NCBI GenBank assembly: GCA_038503035.1 | Contig: JAVSML010025535.1 | Location: 216,212 to 280,211, forward strand | Direction of reading: 5' to 3' | Length of the DNA: 64,000 bases | Source of the DNA: Crocodylus rhombifer | Lineage: Eukaryota; Chordata; Crocodylia; Crocodylidae | Shown here: positions 11,427 through 23,140 of the stretch, one piece after another | Numbering within the stretch: position 1 is the first letter of the stretch | Layout of the letters: every line of letters starts with the position of its first letter | Notes under the pieces: generated by a model | Seen by the model: only the letters and a program-made list of their open reading frames with translations | The model's database searches: none | What the model was told of the DNA's origin: nothing | Position numbers and translations under genes: made by a program

Positions 11427-11844
11427 CTAGCCAGTGCATAGGCCTAACGCTAACACTGCACAAAAATCAAATTCCATCCTTAAGCTTCCACTAGAAGAAA
11501 GAGCAAACCTCTACTGACTTCAGCAGCAGCCAATTTGACCCTGTGTATGTACAAAGGTGGACTGCAATACTACTATTTCTTGCAACTGGGTGTGGATTAC
11601 TGCACCACTGAAGTCCCATCCAAGCCTCTACCTTGCCTACACTTTAGCCTTTCTCCAAGATCACTTCCTCCTTAATACTACAGTCCATACCCACAGACAT
11701 ACACATGCTTAATTAAGCATGCAAACTACATAGTGTGGCACTCTGCCTAGGAGGAGCTACCCAGTATGCCCAGGTTGGTGCCTTCCTTAGCACAGCTGTG
11801 TCTTTAAGCTCTAATAGTAGAATATTATACCAAAATATATGTTG

Positions 11845-12687
11845 TACAGGTTTCCCTCGCTTTATGCAGTACATGCGTTCCTGGAAAAATGTGCATAAAT
11901 CAAATTTGCATAAACGGAAGCCAGTTTATAAAGTAACAAATAGTGATACGTTCCCATAGTGCTGAGGGAGGGAGGGAGGGAGGGAGGGAGTAAGGCTGGG
12001 ACTAGGAAAGGGGTGGAGGGACTAGCAGGGAGCAAAGCAGAGGAAGCTGTCAGTGGGTGCAGGGCACGGGACATGCACTTGCTGCTCTGCACACCCCGGG
12101 AGGGCTGCGGGCTGGGGGGCTGCACTGTGCCCCCAAATCTGCACGTGGGATGAGAACAGGCTGCCACTGCAAGCTGAGGTCAGTGGTGGCATCAGGTTGC
12201 TCCTGGCACTCAAGGCAAGCCAGAGCAATGGGGGCCACTGAAGCAGGGGCTGGGGCGAGTGGAGACAAGTTGTGCTGCGCCCCGGGTCTCCGCTTCTCCC
12301 CACTCACCCTATCCCCTGCTTCAGCAGGCCCAGGAACAGCTACCACCTGCCTGCACCACAGCACAGTGCAGCCCAGGGGCTGGGGTGAGGGGGGACAAGC
12401 AGAGCCCTGGGGGGTTCGGGGCATGGCACAGCCCAGCGGCTGCAGGCGGCTCTTCCCAGAGCAGCTGCAGCAGGGGCTGGGGTGAGTGGGGCTCCGGCCC
12501 CATGGCCCTTTCCCTGCCCCCACAGACTTACCTGCTTGGGGGAGAGGGGAGCACGCCTATGCCAATCGCATAAGAGTGAATTTACCTCACATATAATGAA
12601 TTTGGAGCATAAAAGGGGGCACTGTGTAAGAGCGAATTCACACATACAGAACCTGCATAAATCAAGGGTTCTGCATATAAACCTGTA
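11845..12687. mobile_element. Tigger/pogo-like Tc1-mariner element with GC-rich core
   Basis: The element runs from CAGGTTTCCCTCGC at 11847 to the inverse AAACCTG ending at 12685, bracketed by the dinucleotide TA (11845-11846 and 12686-12687), the target of Tc1/mariner transposases. The left arm GTTCCTGGAAAAATGTGCAT and the repeated GCATAAATC words resemble Tigger/pogo termini. The interior holds a (GGGA)n microsatellite and a 500-bp GC-rich core with three imperfect copies of a CAGGGGCTGGGGTGAG-like word (about 12243, 12375, 12470). The open frames in the core are long on both strands only because the composition is GC-rich. Confidence 0.7.
11965..11990. repeat. (GGGA)n microsatellite
   Basis: Six tandem GGGA units lie inside the Tigger-like element, where its AT-rich left arm meets the GC-rich core. 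Confidence 0.9.
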
Positions 12688-12689
12688 GA

Positions 12690-14090
12690 GGAGAGCAGAG
12701 TCCTGAGAGCTGCGCGCCCATGGGCACGATGCTAGCTGCAGCATCACTGCAGAGTTGTCACTAACAGGTGAGCCATTTTAACAGAAATTTTAACAGAGTC
12801 CTCTTCTGGTCTTGCCCATCTCACAGGATATGAAACCAGGTTGCTCCTTAGATTCAGAGTTCCCAGGTTTGGTCCTCACGGAGGCAGATCTGCCCTCTCT
12901 GAGACAGTGTTACACGATCTCTACAGCATCTTCTTCCTCTGTATCAACACTCTAAGATGCCTATATTTTTCCCCCTTCCTCAGCCTCTGCTCCTAACCTA
13001 CAAAATCCTCAGGGGATGAATCATCACTCTCAGGTGTTAGAAAGAACAAACCATACAGTTAACACCGCTACAGTTAATGCCACAGAAGCCAAGAAAGATA
13101 AAACTCTTCCTGTCACCATTTCTTTGCTTCTAGCGTTCTCTGGAAACCAAATTAAAGAAACAGAGGCAAATATCCCAAAAGCCACAATGAGAAACAATTC
13201 ACAAATATTAATTTTAAAATCATTTACTTCAATAAATAAATAAATAAAGCAACCATTAGCTATTACATGTCCCTAAAAACAAATGCAAAAGCAATGGTAA
13301 TCATGTAATTAAATTAGCAGACATTTTCATCTCTCTGATTCATTAATCCAGCAACCGGTTGCAGAGAATATAGAATTAATAAGAAATTGGTTTATAAAAA
13401 AAAAAAGCCCTTTTTTGTAATTTATTTGCCAGTTCATTAAATACAAATAATAAAAATAGAAATAAGAAATGCAGCATTAGGAATCGTGTTTTTTTTTTCC
13501 TGTCTGTACAAGCAATTTTGAAGGAAGTAATGAATTACTTTTTGTTTCTTGGCTTCTTTATTATTATTAATGCAGAGAATGCATACTAGAGACAAAATTG
13601 TTACATTTGCATTGTTGCAGGGGGGCAATTATAAACATTGCTTTAATTCTCTACCCTCTTCACACTTGCACAGACACTCTGCTGTCCACAGAAAACAGCC
13701 TTCTGCAATGGAACAGAAAGCCTTAAGTGGTACCAACTGATCCATTTATTCATGAAAATGCTGTTTTTAATTCTGATCAGTGTCCCTTGAACATCCTGAC
13801 TGTTTTCTTCTATTTCCTATGTAGAAACAGGCTTCAAATCAAAATCTGAAAATCTGAACCAGCTCAAATTTCTGTTTGAAATTACAGGGCCTTCCTTAGC
13901 ATCGCTGCTTGGAGTCTTATCCTGGTTTCTTTCAGTAAGTGGCCCCATCCCACCGCCTTCGGTGCACCTATTCAGTATTTTCATTTGGCAGCACCTGCAG
14001 TTGTTGCATGCTGGGCAGTGAACAGAGTCTTTGCTGCAAAATCTCTAAACCCTTGAGCAAGCAGACTCTAAACACAAGACAAAGGTTGGG
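12690..14090. other. Unassigned AT-rich unique sequence
   Basis: No gene seen. From 13200 to 13600 the sequence is strongly AT-rich and free of recognisable repeats, apart from an AATA run near 13233; it could be a conserved non-coding element but nothing in the sequence alone proves that. Confidence 0.4.
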
Positions 14091-14091
14091 G

Positions 14092-14225
14092 TAAAGGATA
14101 TGCTATTATTCCCATTCAACAGATGGCAAACAGACACAGAGATTAAGGAACTGGACAAGGATCACTCAGGGGCTGCACAGAAAAGCCAGATATTACATGC
14201 AGGTCTCTCAGCCCATCCTGGTTTA
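14092..14225 (-). mobile_element. MIR-type SINE
   Basis: Reading the plus strand shows the reverse complement of MIR: CTATTATTCCCATTCAACAG, ATGGCAAACAGACACAGAGA, TTAAGGAACTGGACAAGGATCAC, then a degraded box-B region with GCAGGTCTC. The order and spacing match the inverted MIR core. Confidence 0.8.
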
Positions 14226-14514
14226 ATTCCCCTCTAGCTGACATCAATCTAAATCAGGATTAACACCTCTGAAGTCAACAGAATCACATCAGCATGATCA
14301 CAGCAAGCTAAAAATTTCCAACCTTTGAAGCTTTCATCAAAATGACAATTACAAATGGAGGAAAAAAAAAAAACAACACTTTGTGACTTCTCCCTCTTGC
14401 TTTCCACCTGCTTCAAGAGAGGAGAATCAGGCCTCTTGGCTTGCTTTCCCTCTTGACTGCCCTACCCAGTATTTACTCTGTGGATAAATACAGCCCTCCC
14501 CTCCCCTATTGTTT

Positions 14515-14960
14515 GTCCACCTAGTGTAATTCATCACTTCTACCATCCTTTCCTATTCTGTTAGCAGTTGATTGCAGCTTAAACTAATGAACCATTAATC
14601 CTCATCAAAGAAGCCCACTAACTTTCCTTTCAATTAATTAGGTAAATAATACAAAGCAGCCTGTAGTTTTGGGCCAGGGAAGTCTGTCTGTGTTATTGAG
14701 GCAGCATCCCAGTATTTACCTCTGATACGATATTCATTGTGATGAGTGAAGGAGTATGTAGGCAGTGTGGTATGTGCTTCCTCATTAAAAAAAAAATAAT
14801 TAAAAAAAAAAAAAATCAGCTGTCTACTTTAGGTACAGGATGCAGCTGATAAGAGATAATTAGAATGACAGGATGATTGTCCTTGTTAATGGATTAGGAA
14901 CATTCATGGACAAGGAAAAGACTCTTTTGTTTCAGCTCCCAGCCAGCCTTTCTTGTTTGT
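14515..14960. other. Repeat-free stretch, possible conserved non-coding element
   Basis: Between A-runs at about 14360 and 14787-14815 the sequence is unique, with homeodomain-like TTAATTAG, TTAATCC and GATAATTAG words and GATA-like GATAAGAGATAA (14848-14860). It has no open frame of interest. The call is inferred from texture only. Confidence 0.3.
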
Positions 14961-15114
14961 ATTTAGTTAGGACAGTGTTTTAAGTTAGCCTATGCCCCTC
15001 CACTCAACAGAGCAAGGATGGACAGTTTCTGTGTGGTCTACCCAGACTCCCAGGTTAGGTGCAGGCTGTTCAAAATGTCCAAGGCAGAATCGGTCTAAGT
15101 TGGGTAGATTTTTG

Positions 15115-15745
15115 TAAAGGACTTGGTTAGACTGATAGGGAACATTCACCCTTGGGTGGAGGGGGCATGTGGGCTGCCTGCATCAGCTGAGGCCAGCAGG
15201 TTGGGGGGGCTCCTGCATGCCTCCCAGCAAGCCCCATGGGCTGCCTGGGCTAGTGGGGACTGCCGCATGCAGCCAAGTGCCCAGGACACCCTGACTGGCT
15301 GCCAGGGATGGGCAAGCATGCCCCCAACACTGCTTGTTCTTGAATGCTCAGTGCCCCCCCAGTACTCCGTGACCCTGTAGCTGCAGGCCAAAAAAGCCTT
15401 ACAGCATCCCAAGTGCCCATGCCTTGGGTACCTGCCAGCAGTGGCTGAACTGCAGAGGCCACAGGTTGTCTCCATGCAGGCCCAGCCTTGATCTTCTGCT
15501 CTCTGCCACCCCAACCCACCAGAGGCAAGCAGCCTAAACTGGCTTCTACGAGGAGGTGGGTAAAGGGTGGGGGTACATGCTGGGATCCGGGTAGCAGGGT
15601 GCCTGGCTCTGGCCACTGAGCTGTGGTGTGTGGGAACCAGGGCCCCCTGCACCATGGAGGCATGGGGGGTCCCTGGCTGGGTGTGCAGCTGCCAGGGCAG
15701 GATCCGTGAGGCAGGGGGAAGCATGGGAGGAATGAAGACAACAAC
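15115..15745. repeat. GC-rich block, probable core of an unnamed transposon
   Basis: An abrupt GC-rich block of about 600 bp sits in AT-rich flanks. It contains recurring GCCAGCAG, GGCTGCCTG and CCAGGGGC-type words, like the GC-rich cores of transposons at 12.2 and 62.2 kb. Clear terminal inverted repeats were not found, so boundaries are compositional. Open frames up to 192 codons occur on the minus strand, but they overlap open frames in other phases, lack splice signals and are best explained by composition. Confidence 0.5.
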
Positions 15746-17100
15746 TGAACTTGAACTAAGCCAGCTGCATATTACTAACTACATCATGGAGCAAAAAATA
15801 AGCAACAGCAGAGGTGTAATTCAAAAGGGAGACCCAACTCCGGCTGTCTCTACAGTCTCCAAAAAGGGCTTCAGAGGCATGATGCCCACCAGGAGCAATG
15901 CTTGGACACTGCTCACATGCACGGCTATGCACCCAGTATTAGAGACTAGACTACTAGATACCAGAATGACGAGCACAGAATCACAGATTCCTTTCCTAGC
16001 TTCACCCAGCACAGTCGATCTGGCCATGTTTCAGTATCCCCATCTCATTACCATATAAATAATCAGCAAAACGCCTCACTTAACACAACTGGGTCAGAAG
16101 CTGGTCTCCTTTCATATCAGCTTTCCTATGGACCCGAATAAAACCAACCAGGGTTTGAATGAGGGTAGAGTTTGGCACTCTGCCATCAGATGCCAGCTCT
16201 GGCCGAGGTGAGGATCTCAAAGGCATGACCATCTTGTGCTCAGCGGTCAGTCCTCCAACTCTTTTCAAACGCTGCAGTAGGAGAGGTGGCTCATTAGTTT
16301 CTCAAGTAGTCATGTTCAAGGCAATAAGGCTTACAGTGTAAGTACATTCACTGGTCCAAGTAACTATGAAAATGCCTACACAGTTCAAGGCACCACCATG
16401 CAGGAATAAAAAAATGAAGGAGTACACCCACATTTGCATGGCAAGGCATCCCAGATAATTAACTGGTTTCAGGGAAAGTTTACTCAGCTCCATACAATTC
16501 CACACTGGTGTGGCTATCTAGACCCAGCACATAAGCAGAGTTAGCTCGGGCAACTGAATGGTGTTGCCCTGCACTGCACGGATTCCAAAATACGATGCAG
16601 CAAGTCCGCAGTGAGCTCGTGGTATCTCTTCCTGGAATCACACTGGGCCACGAAGAATACCTTGCGAGTCTACAGCAGCTCATATTCCAGTCTCTAAACC
16701 CTGTAGAGCCAGAAAGCCAATGCCATGTTCTTGTGTCCACTGTAAAACTACTGTTAGCTTTTGATTGAGTCTAACATTAAGACTTTCTTTTGTAATCAAA
16801 ATAAGCGCAGCCCCCAGCATCCCGTTGACGTACTGCTGTTATGACCCATCCCTCAAAAGCTCCAGATAAACAGTAGTATCCCATCATCATTGCTCATGTC
16901 CAACCCCTTCAGTCCAAAAACTGATTCATTATTTTACAACCAATTTCCCCTCCCTCCCCTCCAAGACAATTACCCAGTCATCTGAATGGATTTCAGGAAC
17001 GCTGCTTTCTGTTCCTGCCTCCGCTGCTGACATGATGTGCAGCTATGGGCAAACAAAGCTTGTCTGTTTCATCTAATTGGACTGAGACTTTTAAGCAGCA
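15745..17100. other. Unassigned unique sequence
   Basis: No gene recognised. A stretch near 15980-16060 (CAGTATCCCCATCTCATTACC) faintly resembles a MIR core, but not enough to call. Confidence 0.4.
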
Positions 17101-17103
17101 AAC

Positions 17104-17148
17104 TGTGTGCGTGTGCATGTGTGTGTAGGTACACACATACACAGGTAT
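17104..17148. repeat. GT/AC microsatellite with short palindrome
   Basis: Interrupted (GT)n followed by (AC)n. The junction forms a perfect 8-bp hairpin, TGTGTGTA (17120-17127) and TACACACA (17130-17137), with a 2-nt loop. Confidence 0.8.
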
Positions 17149-17344
17149 GTGCAACACCTATACCAGCTAAGTCCTGGTATTATCGCCAATGTTTAGGCAC
17201 TACTGTAATACAAATAATTAACATGATTAATGAGCACTCTTGGAGTAATATTAGGAAAGCAGACTGTAGCTCTTCAGAAATTTCTAAATCCTGGCAACGC
17301 TGAAGATTAACTCACAATATTAAAGCTTCATGCTTACTCTCTTC

Positions 17345-17425
17345 ACATACACTGCTGTAATACACCTCTGCTGACTTCAGGACAACAGTTTCTCCCAATT
17401 TACACAGGTATAAGTGAATGGGGAA
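17345..17425. repeat. Degenerate palindromic TTACACC repeat
   Basis: CACCTCTGCTGACTTCAGGA is followed by CCCAATTTACACAGGTATAAG, the arrangement of the palindromic repeat at 21528-21607 in decayed form. Confidence 0.4.
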
Positions 17426-17429
17426 TCAA

Positions 17430-19675
17430 GCCTTCTATCACTTTGCTGGAGAGTAAAAAGGTATGAGAGAATTCATCACTCAGTGATAAATGTTAATCTC
17501 CTCCTGACATTTGTCACTGTAATCCTAAATACATATTGTGAAAACATATGCTGAAGGATGAATGTAGGCATGAGCATCCTACAATGCAATCAAAAGCAGA
17601 GCTTTTAGTTATCCTAGCTCACTGTCTTCATGAATTTTCATTTTAATGATGAGAATAATAGAAGACTCCAAAGCCACGATTCTGACCTCAAGGTACTTGT
17701 ACCAGGGTAAACCAGGATGAACACTGCCCAAAAACACTCAAGTGAATAACAGGGCAGAATCAAATTCTGGGCCCACTCCCCCCTCAAATTTAAATAAGCT
17801 GGCAATTATTTGAAACAGGCAGTTCCCATGATGATAGTATGTATTATCTTGCTGGTGAATTGTTGGTAAAGTAGCTAAGATGTACCAATTACCCAGGTCT
17901 TTCTCTACCTGCCCCACAAAGTATTTCCACAAGCCACTTACCTGAGTGAGAGCCAATAACAACAAACCAGCATTTCCTGCTCACCAACCCAATTCCAGAG
18001 GGAAACGAGAAATATTGATCTGACCAAAGCCCAGCATTTGCTGTGGCAGCACTAGCAGAGACTGCAGTTTTCCCCCCCAAGTGCTGAGAATACACCCCAA
18101 GTGCTAGATTGCATCCTTTAGGGGAAAAAAAGCCTTTGCAAAGGAAAAAAAAAAACGCTTAACAGAAATGCTGTGAAAGGCAATATTCACTGTACAGAGG
18201 TGATACCCTTATCATTTCTAAGGAGTCAGGCCAGACTCATCTGTAGTGAATGAGTTGCTTCTCACCTCAGCCAGAAATGATTACCAAGCCATCAAGCAGA
18301 CCAACTGGATACAAACCTGCAGGGAATATAGTGGCTTGGGTGAGATACCCTGGGGCAAGGAGACTTTTAGGAGAGTGGTGAGGAGCCTGTGAGGAATAGA
18401 GCTGATGCCACACTAGTGGGACAAGAGAATCGATGTGCTGAATTGTATTATGTACAAGGTATAAAACTCAGGCTCTGGAAGAAAATCTGACAGCACAATA
18501 GATATTCTCCCTCCCCAGGCTATGAAGACCAGCAAGCAGCATACAGCTACAATACTGGGCAGACAGTAGAATTCGCCTGTGCTAAGCAAACAGCCTGTGC
18601 ATCATTCATATCCCACTTCAGCCTTAAAACATGATTCAAGTGCTGGAGAGGGACTGGGTCAAGCCCAAGGCAAGGTTGAATTTCACTCTAAAAGTGTAAC
18701 TTCTTTACCTTAAGCCTGGAAATGATATATCCCAGGTAGAGATGGTTAAAAGTTGCATTTGTTTTCATTCCAATTTGAAACAATAACAACAACGGTTCAA
18801 GTTTCCTCCGTGAAACTGGGGGAAAATAGTTTTGGCTTGCCTGAATTACTTTCTGTTTCTACTTCATAAAAAAAATTAAGAAAAGAAAAGCTGTTTCAAA
18901 ACGAAAGGTTGAAACATTTCCACCCCTCCTCCCCCCAGGTAAGGTCATTCTGGAGTTCTCACGTCTTTGGGAAGCTGCAGAATATGTTGTCCAGAATATG
19001 CAAAAGCTTTGAATTCAACTTTTTTTTTTAAACTAAGTGGGTTGAAATCAACATATGCTATAGGAAGTGTTGACTTTGATAAAACAACAGTTTCCAGTGG
19101 GAAAAAAAGGACATCAGAAGACTTGCAATCCATTCAGCTCAGCATAAATTCTTGGGTGTATCGCAGCCCCTTTTATGGTGCCCAAGTAATGTAGAACTGC
19201 TTTCCTAAAAGCAAGTCTCTGGCCCAGTTGGTGTGCAGTTCAGCATCCTCACGCCATTAGGCTATGATTAGTTTAATTAGCAATTTCACATTAAATCTGT
19301 TTGAAACTAGAATTCAGCTTACTCAAGTCATACCATGGATTCTCCTTTCCTGAACATATTCATAGCAAGACAACTAAATTGGTTCAAACCCACAGACTGA
19401 ACCCTCCACTGCATGATATCTGATTTAAATGGTTCGAGCCACTGAAATCAACCACTGCACCAGAAACAAAACTTATTTTCTCCTCACACAGCTATATTTT
19501 CTCTCATAAACAGTTTATAACTGCATAATAAAAAGAGAGCAGATTTCACGCAGCACGCTTTTCATCCCAAATATTAAACAATGCAGTTTATTTTGAGTTT
19601 GTTCTGGATATTTTACAGGTTCATCAGCCAGTCTGCCTGGCTATTTGTGTCTGAACTTATTCCCTGGTGGATGCT
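17430..19675. other. Unassigned unique sequence
   Basis: No gene recognised. A minus-strand frame at 17945-18095 ends at a donor-like CACTCAG/GTAAGT, but its upstream boundary and codon content are unconvincing (see rejected list). A TTTGAAAC/GTTTCAAAAC-rich patch at 18735-18925 may be a decayed DNA transposon. Confidence 0.35.
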
Positions 19676-19678
19676 TAC

Positions 19679-19800
19679 TAGGAACAAAATTAGAAGAAAA
19701 GAACGGGAAGAAAGAATGAAAAAAGAAAAAGAAACAAGCTTTGAAGGAAACAAGGAGTGGGAAAGGGTGGGAGAAAGGAAAGAAAGATTCAAAGGATCTG
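19679..19800 (+). repeat. Polypurine (GA-rich) tract
   Basis: About 120 bp are almost entirely purine on the plus strand, with AGAAAAGAACGGGAAGAAAG and AAAAGAAAAAGAAAC as typical blocks. It is not a clean tandem repeat. Such tracts can adopt triplex (H-DNA) structure. A 106-codon frame crossing it is lysine/glutamate-rich only because of the composition. Confidence 0.75.
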
Positions 19801-19804
19801 TTCT

Positions 19805-20990
19805 TTCTGCAGCTGTCTTCAAAGCTAAAAAGGTCATGGCTTTTAACAAAGCCTCTTGCTTTCTAAAAAATCAGCAAGGGGTTTCATCTGTGTCTCTCTA
19901 GTTCTCTATCATCCACCCCTTTCCCTGTTAACAGAGGAAGAGAATCTCCTTGGCAATTCCAAGCCCTTAACTTGTCCTAGAAGACGACACTTTTTTCTTT
20001 TTGGGGGGTTTGACGTTCAAGTCAGTCAACATCCTGAAAGTAACAAGGAGAGCAGGCTAAGTGCTACTTCCTGATCCAGCGGTTTGTACTTTTGTATGTT
20101 GATCCACCAGGTTAAAAATGATGATCAGAGTGTACGCATTTGTCTAAGAGATCCAAGAAACAAGCACTATAAATACTTGTATGTTTTGCTTTACATAGCT
20201 AAAGATGCCTTTTCTATTATATTAGACTGCATGCCCTTTGGGAAAAATGATTTCTACACATCACCAGGGGGGATATTCTTGACTCTTTCTTGTCTATCTT
20301 TGTTCAGGTACATGTACTGTTTCAAAACCCTATTAAACTAGGAGCTAGGAGGATGTATGCACATATAAGTATGTGTAAATGCACAACAAACTAATCAAAA
20401 ACATTTACCATGCAACCTGAAGCCTCGCTGCACCTTTAGGGAGATACAGTGCTCACCTACACTTCCCGTCGGGCTGTTGGGAGTGTGGAAAACCTGCAAT
20501 ATTGCATCCTGAACAGGATTTCATTCTAGCAGCAAATGAAAAGATGAGCTGTTAGAGGTCTAGTGATCTCCAGTTCATAGGTCGTTTCCTGACCCTATAT
20601 TCTCTTCTGGTTTCATGGTTCCAGGTGCTGATTTGGAAACCAACCCTGCCCCATGCTGAGTGTGCTGTTATGGGCTGAGCTGAACTTCGCTGAAGCTGAG
20701 AGATGTAGCAAGCTGTCTCTCCAACAGAAGCATCACACAAGAAATGGGCACACAGCACAGCTTGATTAGGAGGAGTTGCCCTGAGACTAAAATAGTAAAT
20801 GCAAGTATTAAGAAATGATTGGTACTAAAAGGACTCCATTGCAGAAACGCTGGTGATGTGACCCTAAGACGACTAAGGAGAGGTTTTGGCAAAGTGATGG
20901 CCGGAAAGGGACTTTGAACTATGAACAAAAACACAACCTGTCTCATGCTATTTGATTTTATGTATGTTCTTCTGATTACAGAGTGCCACT
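19805..20990. other. Unassigned sequence, possible MIR tail
   Basis: No gene recognised. GACTGCATGCCCTTTGGGAA at about 20225 resembles the tail (GACTGTAAGCTCTTTGGGG) seen beside sauropsid MIRs, but the rest is too decayed to delimit. Confidence 0.35.
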
Positions 20991-20992
20991 GA

Positions 20993-21148
20993 AAGATGCT
21001 ACTCCTTTGGGGGTCTTCAAGAGGAGACTGGACCAGCACCTGACTGGGGTCACATGACCCCAGCACTTTTTCCTGCCACTGGCAGGGGGTCGGACTCGAT
21101 GATCCTTTGAGGTCCCCTCCAGCTCTAGCATCTATGAATCTATAAATA
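20993..21148 (+). mobile_element. CR1 LINE, 5'-truncated 3' end
   Basis: Starts within the C-terminal coding end (GGGGGTCTTCAAGAGGAGAC) and continues through the 3' UTR word GGACTCGATGATCCTTTGAG, GGTCCCCTCCAGCTCTAGC and the terminal reiteration CTATGAATCTATAAAT. The 3' UTR wording differs from the copies at 37.3 and 41.4 kb (CTCCCGAGGTCCCTTCC), so it belongs to another CR1 subfamily. Confidence 0.92.
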
Positions 21149-21527
21149 CCCTGGCACCATCACCAATTGTTCTGCCTAGCAGGACTCTGAAAACTGCCTA
21201 ATGGCTCGCACCAAAAAAAGAGATAACAAAATATACACCACCTTTTACAAGGCTGTTCTGATATCAGTCAGGCCTACTGAGCACAAAGATTTCATTAAAC
21301 TAATAAGTTAAGCAGCTTCTGTTAGATGAGTCACTATGAGACAAAATTAAATGTGGATGTAAAATTATAGTGAAAGCAATAACATTAAAAAGATTATTCT
21401 GGTCATTCAGAAGAATCCAGTCCTAATGTATCCAGTTGTCCTAATATATCAGTAATAGGTTGTATGGGCATTCAAACAGCTGTTCTCATAATACGCCTTC
21501 CCCAATTTTAGGACACAGAGACCAAGA

Positions 21528-21607
21528 TTCTCAGCAGGTGTAAGTCAGTCTAGTGTCTTTAAAGTCTATGAAAGTAAAATTACACCTGCTGAAAAACTGG
21601 CCCCAAC
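21528..21607. repeat. Short palindromic interspersed repeat
   Basis: Perfect 12-bp inverted arms CAGCAGGTGTAA (21532-21543) and TTACACCTGCTG (21580-21591) flank TCTTTAAAGTCTATGAAAGT. I recall similar palindromes (GTGTAAATCAG ... CTGATTTACAC around a GAAGTCAATGG centre) as widespread in sauropsid genomes but cannot name the family. Weaker copies occur at 7.8, 14.25, 17.35 and 37.9 kb. Confidence 0.65.
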
Positions 21608-22159
21608 GCCAGACACTCTCCCAAAGGCTTTGGCTTATAAACAAAAAAGGAATAGACCTCCGAGCACTGTCTTTTCTGTACAAGACGTTATTCAGCATGA
21701 TTCTGTCAATCCACTTTAGTGAATCAAGAGCTGAAATATATTTGCTGTAGCCTTCTCCAAACCCTATCACCATCTTCTCTGCTGAGGGCATTGAGTAACT
21801 GTCACATTCATGGTTGTGTTGTTTCTCCACACTAGTCACAACACTAGATTTGTGTCTTCCCTCCTGCCCCCAATCTTTTTTTTTTGATTTTAAAGGGACA
21901 ATTGATTCTATGGCTCATCTTCCTCTTTTGCTTCTGCCAGCCACTAGGCTATTTCTGGTATCACTTCACCTGGAGCAACTGATACTGGAAGTTCAAAGTA
22001 TGGTCAAAAATGCATGATTACTACTGCCCCTGTCTGTTTGCATTAGAAAAGTTTATTAGCGTGGCATGGCAGTAGTTGCCAATGCTCTGACTATCCTCAG
22101 CTCTAAGTGCTGTAGGCAGAGCCATGAACTCAAGGGTTTAGCTGACCCTGAGATTTTCT

Positions 22160-22800
22160 TAATAAATCAAATATATTCATTATGCAGAGGGACAATAAAG
22201 CTAAAGTAATGGAGGGAAGGGAAAGGAGAATGGATGGCAGGCTGCGTCAGCATAAAGCATACAGTGACAGACGGATTAATTTCAGTTCGTAGTAGCGATA
22301 CAAAAATCAAGGAAATAAATTGCTTTACTGATCAGGAGACACTTTGAGTGTAATCATCAATACAAAGAATGCACAGAAAACATCATTATAATGTAACCCA
22401 AGATGCAGCTGCAAAGCGTGCCCTGGGGGAAACAAGTTGATGTATGTTTACAAGCAAATGTATTAGAGAAACAAAAGGACAGTATTTAGCTAAAGAATCA
22501 AATTTATCTGTGCATCATTTAAGCTATGCAAAGATAAAGAGCGACTTCCAGCTAAGTCAAGATTAGTCGAGCTCTCTATCTGGATGAGGCTTCCGCCCCT
22601 AATAATGGATCAAGCCGTCACAATTTATATTAAGGTTACATTTATAAGGAGTTTAAAAGCAGGTCAATAATGATTAATAGATGTGACAGACGTGAGTGGT
22701 GTATGTTATAAGCCCATCAGAAGAAGTCATTGCCTGGGGTTATAAGCAACCTGTTGGACTCTGTTCAACTGATGAACATTTATTCAAGGACCTATTTTTT
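22160..22800. other. Candidate conserved non-coding element
   Basis: This 640-bp stretch has no repeat, no microsatellite and no useful open frame, yet has the even texture typical of deeply conserved enhancers: paired homeodomain-like words (ATTAATTTCAG, AATAATGATTAATAG, AAGATTAGTCGAG) and a CpG-retaining block around CTTCCGCCCCTAATAATGG. Conservation is inferred only. Confidence 0.35.
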
Positions 22801-22914
22801 TAACCCTTTAAGAACATCCATTTAATAAACTTCAACCAGCAGAAACCAAATTGGTGGGTCCAAACAGCCAGGAACTTAGCTGGGTTTTGTAATCCAGCTC
22901 TCCAACAGACAGAA

Positions 22915-23140
22915 AGAATTGCCTCATAGTTCAGGCAATACATTATGACTCAAGAGCCCTGTATTCAATCCACAGACTTTGAGTAACCTTTGGTCATCTG
23001 CTTAGCCCCTCGGTGTCTGAACTGCCCATCTGTAAAAGTGTGTGGGGGGGTGGAAATACGTTCTTCCTCATTCTTTCTCCATCTGACATATTTAGGCTGA
23101 AAGCTCCTCAGGGCACGGATCACCTCTTGCTGTTAGAACT
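22915..23140 (+). mobile_element. MIR-type SINE with CORE tail
   Basis: Head-to-tail MIR features: CCTGTATTCAATCC box-B-like segment, TGAGTAACCTTTGGTCATCTGC, CTGCCCATCTGTAAAAGTG core, and the tail AAAGCTCCTCAGGGCACGGA. This is the most complete MIR of the window and shows that the AAGCTC..GGGCA tail belongs to the same SINE. Confidence 0.85.

Noticed and set aside
12050..12747. Several 130-157-codon frames on both strands
   Set aside because: All lie in the GC-rich core of the Tigger-like element; openness on both strands is a composition effect.
15146..15744. 192- and 164-codon minus-strand open frames
   Set aside because: They overlap each other and plus-strand frames in one GC-rich, stop-poor block; no splice sites, domains or start context.
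17945..18095. Minus-strand exon-like frame ending at CACTCAG/GTAAGT
   Set aside because: The donor is good, but the acceptor is weak, the frame continues through the donor, and the predicted peptide has no coding character.
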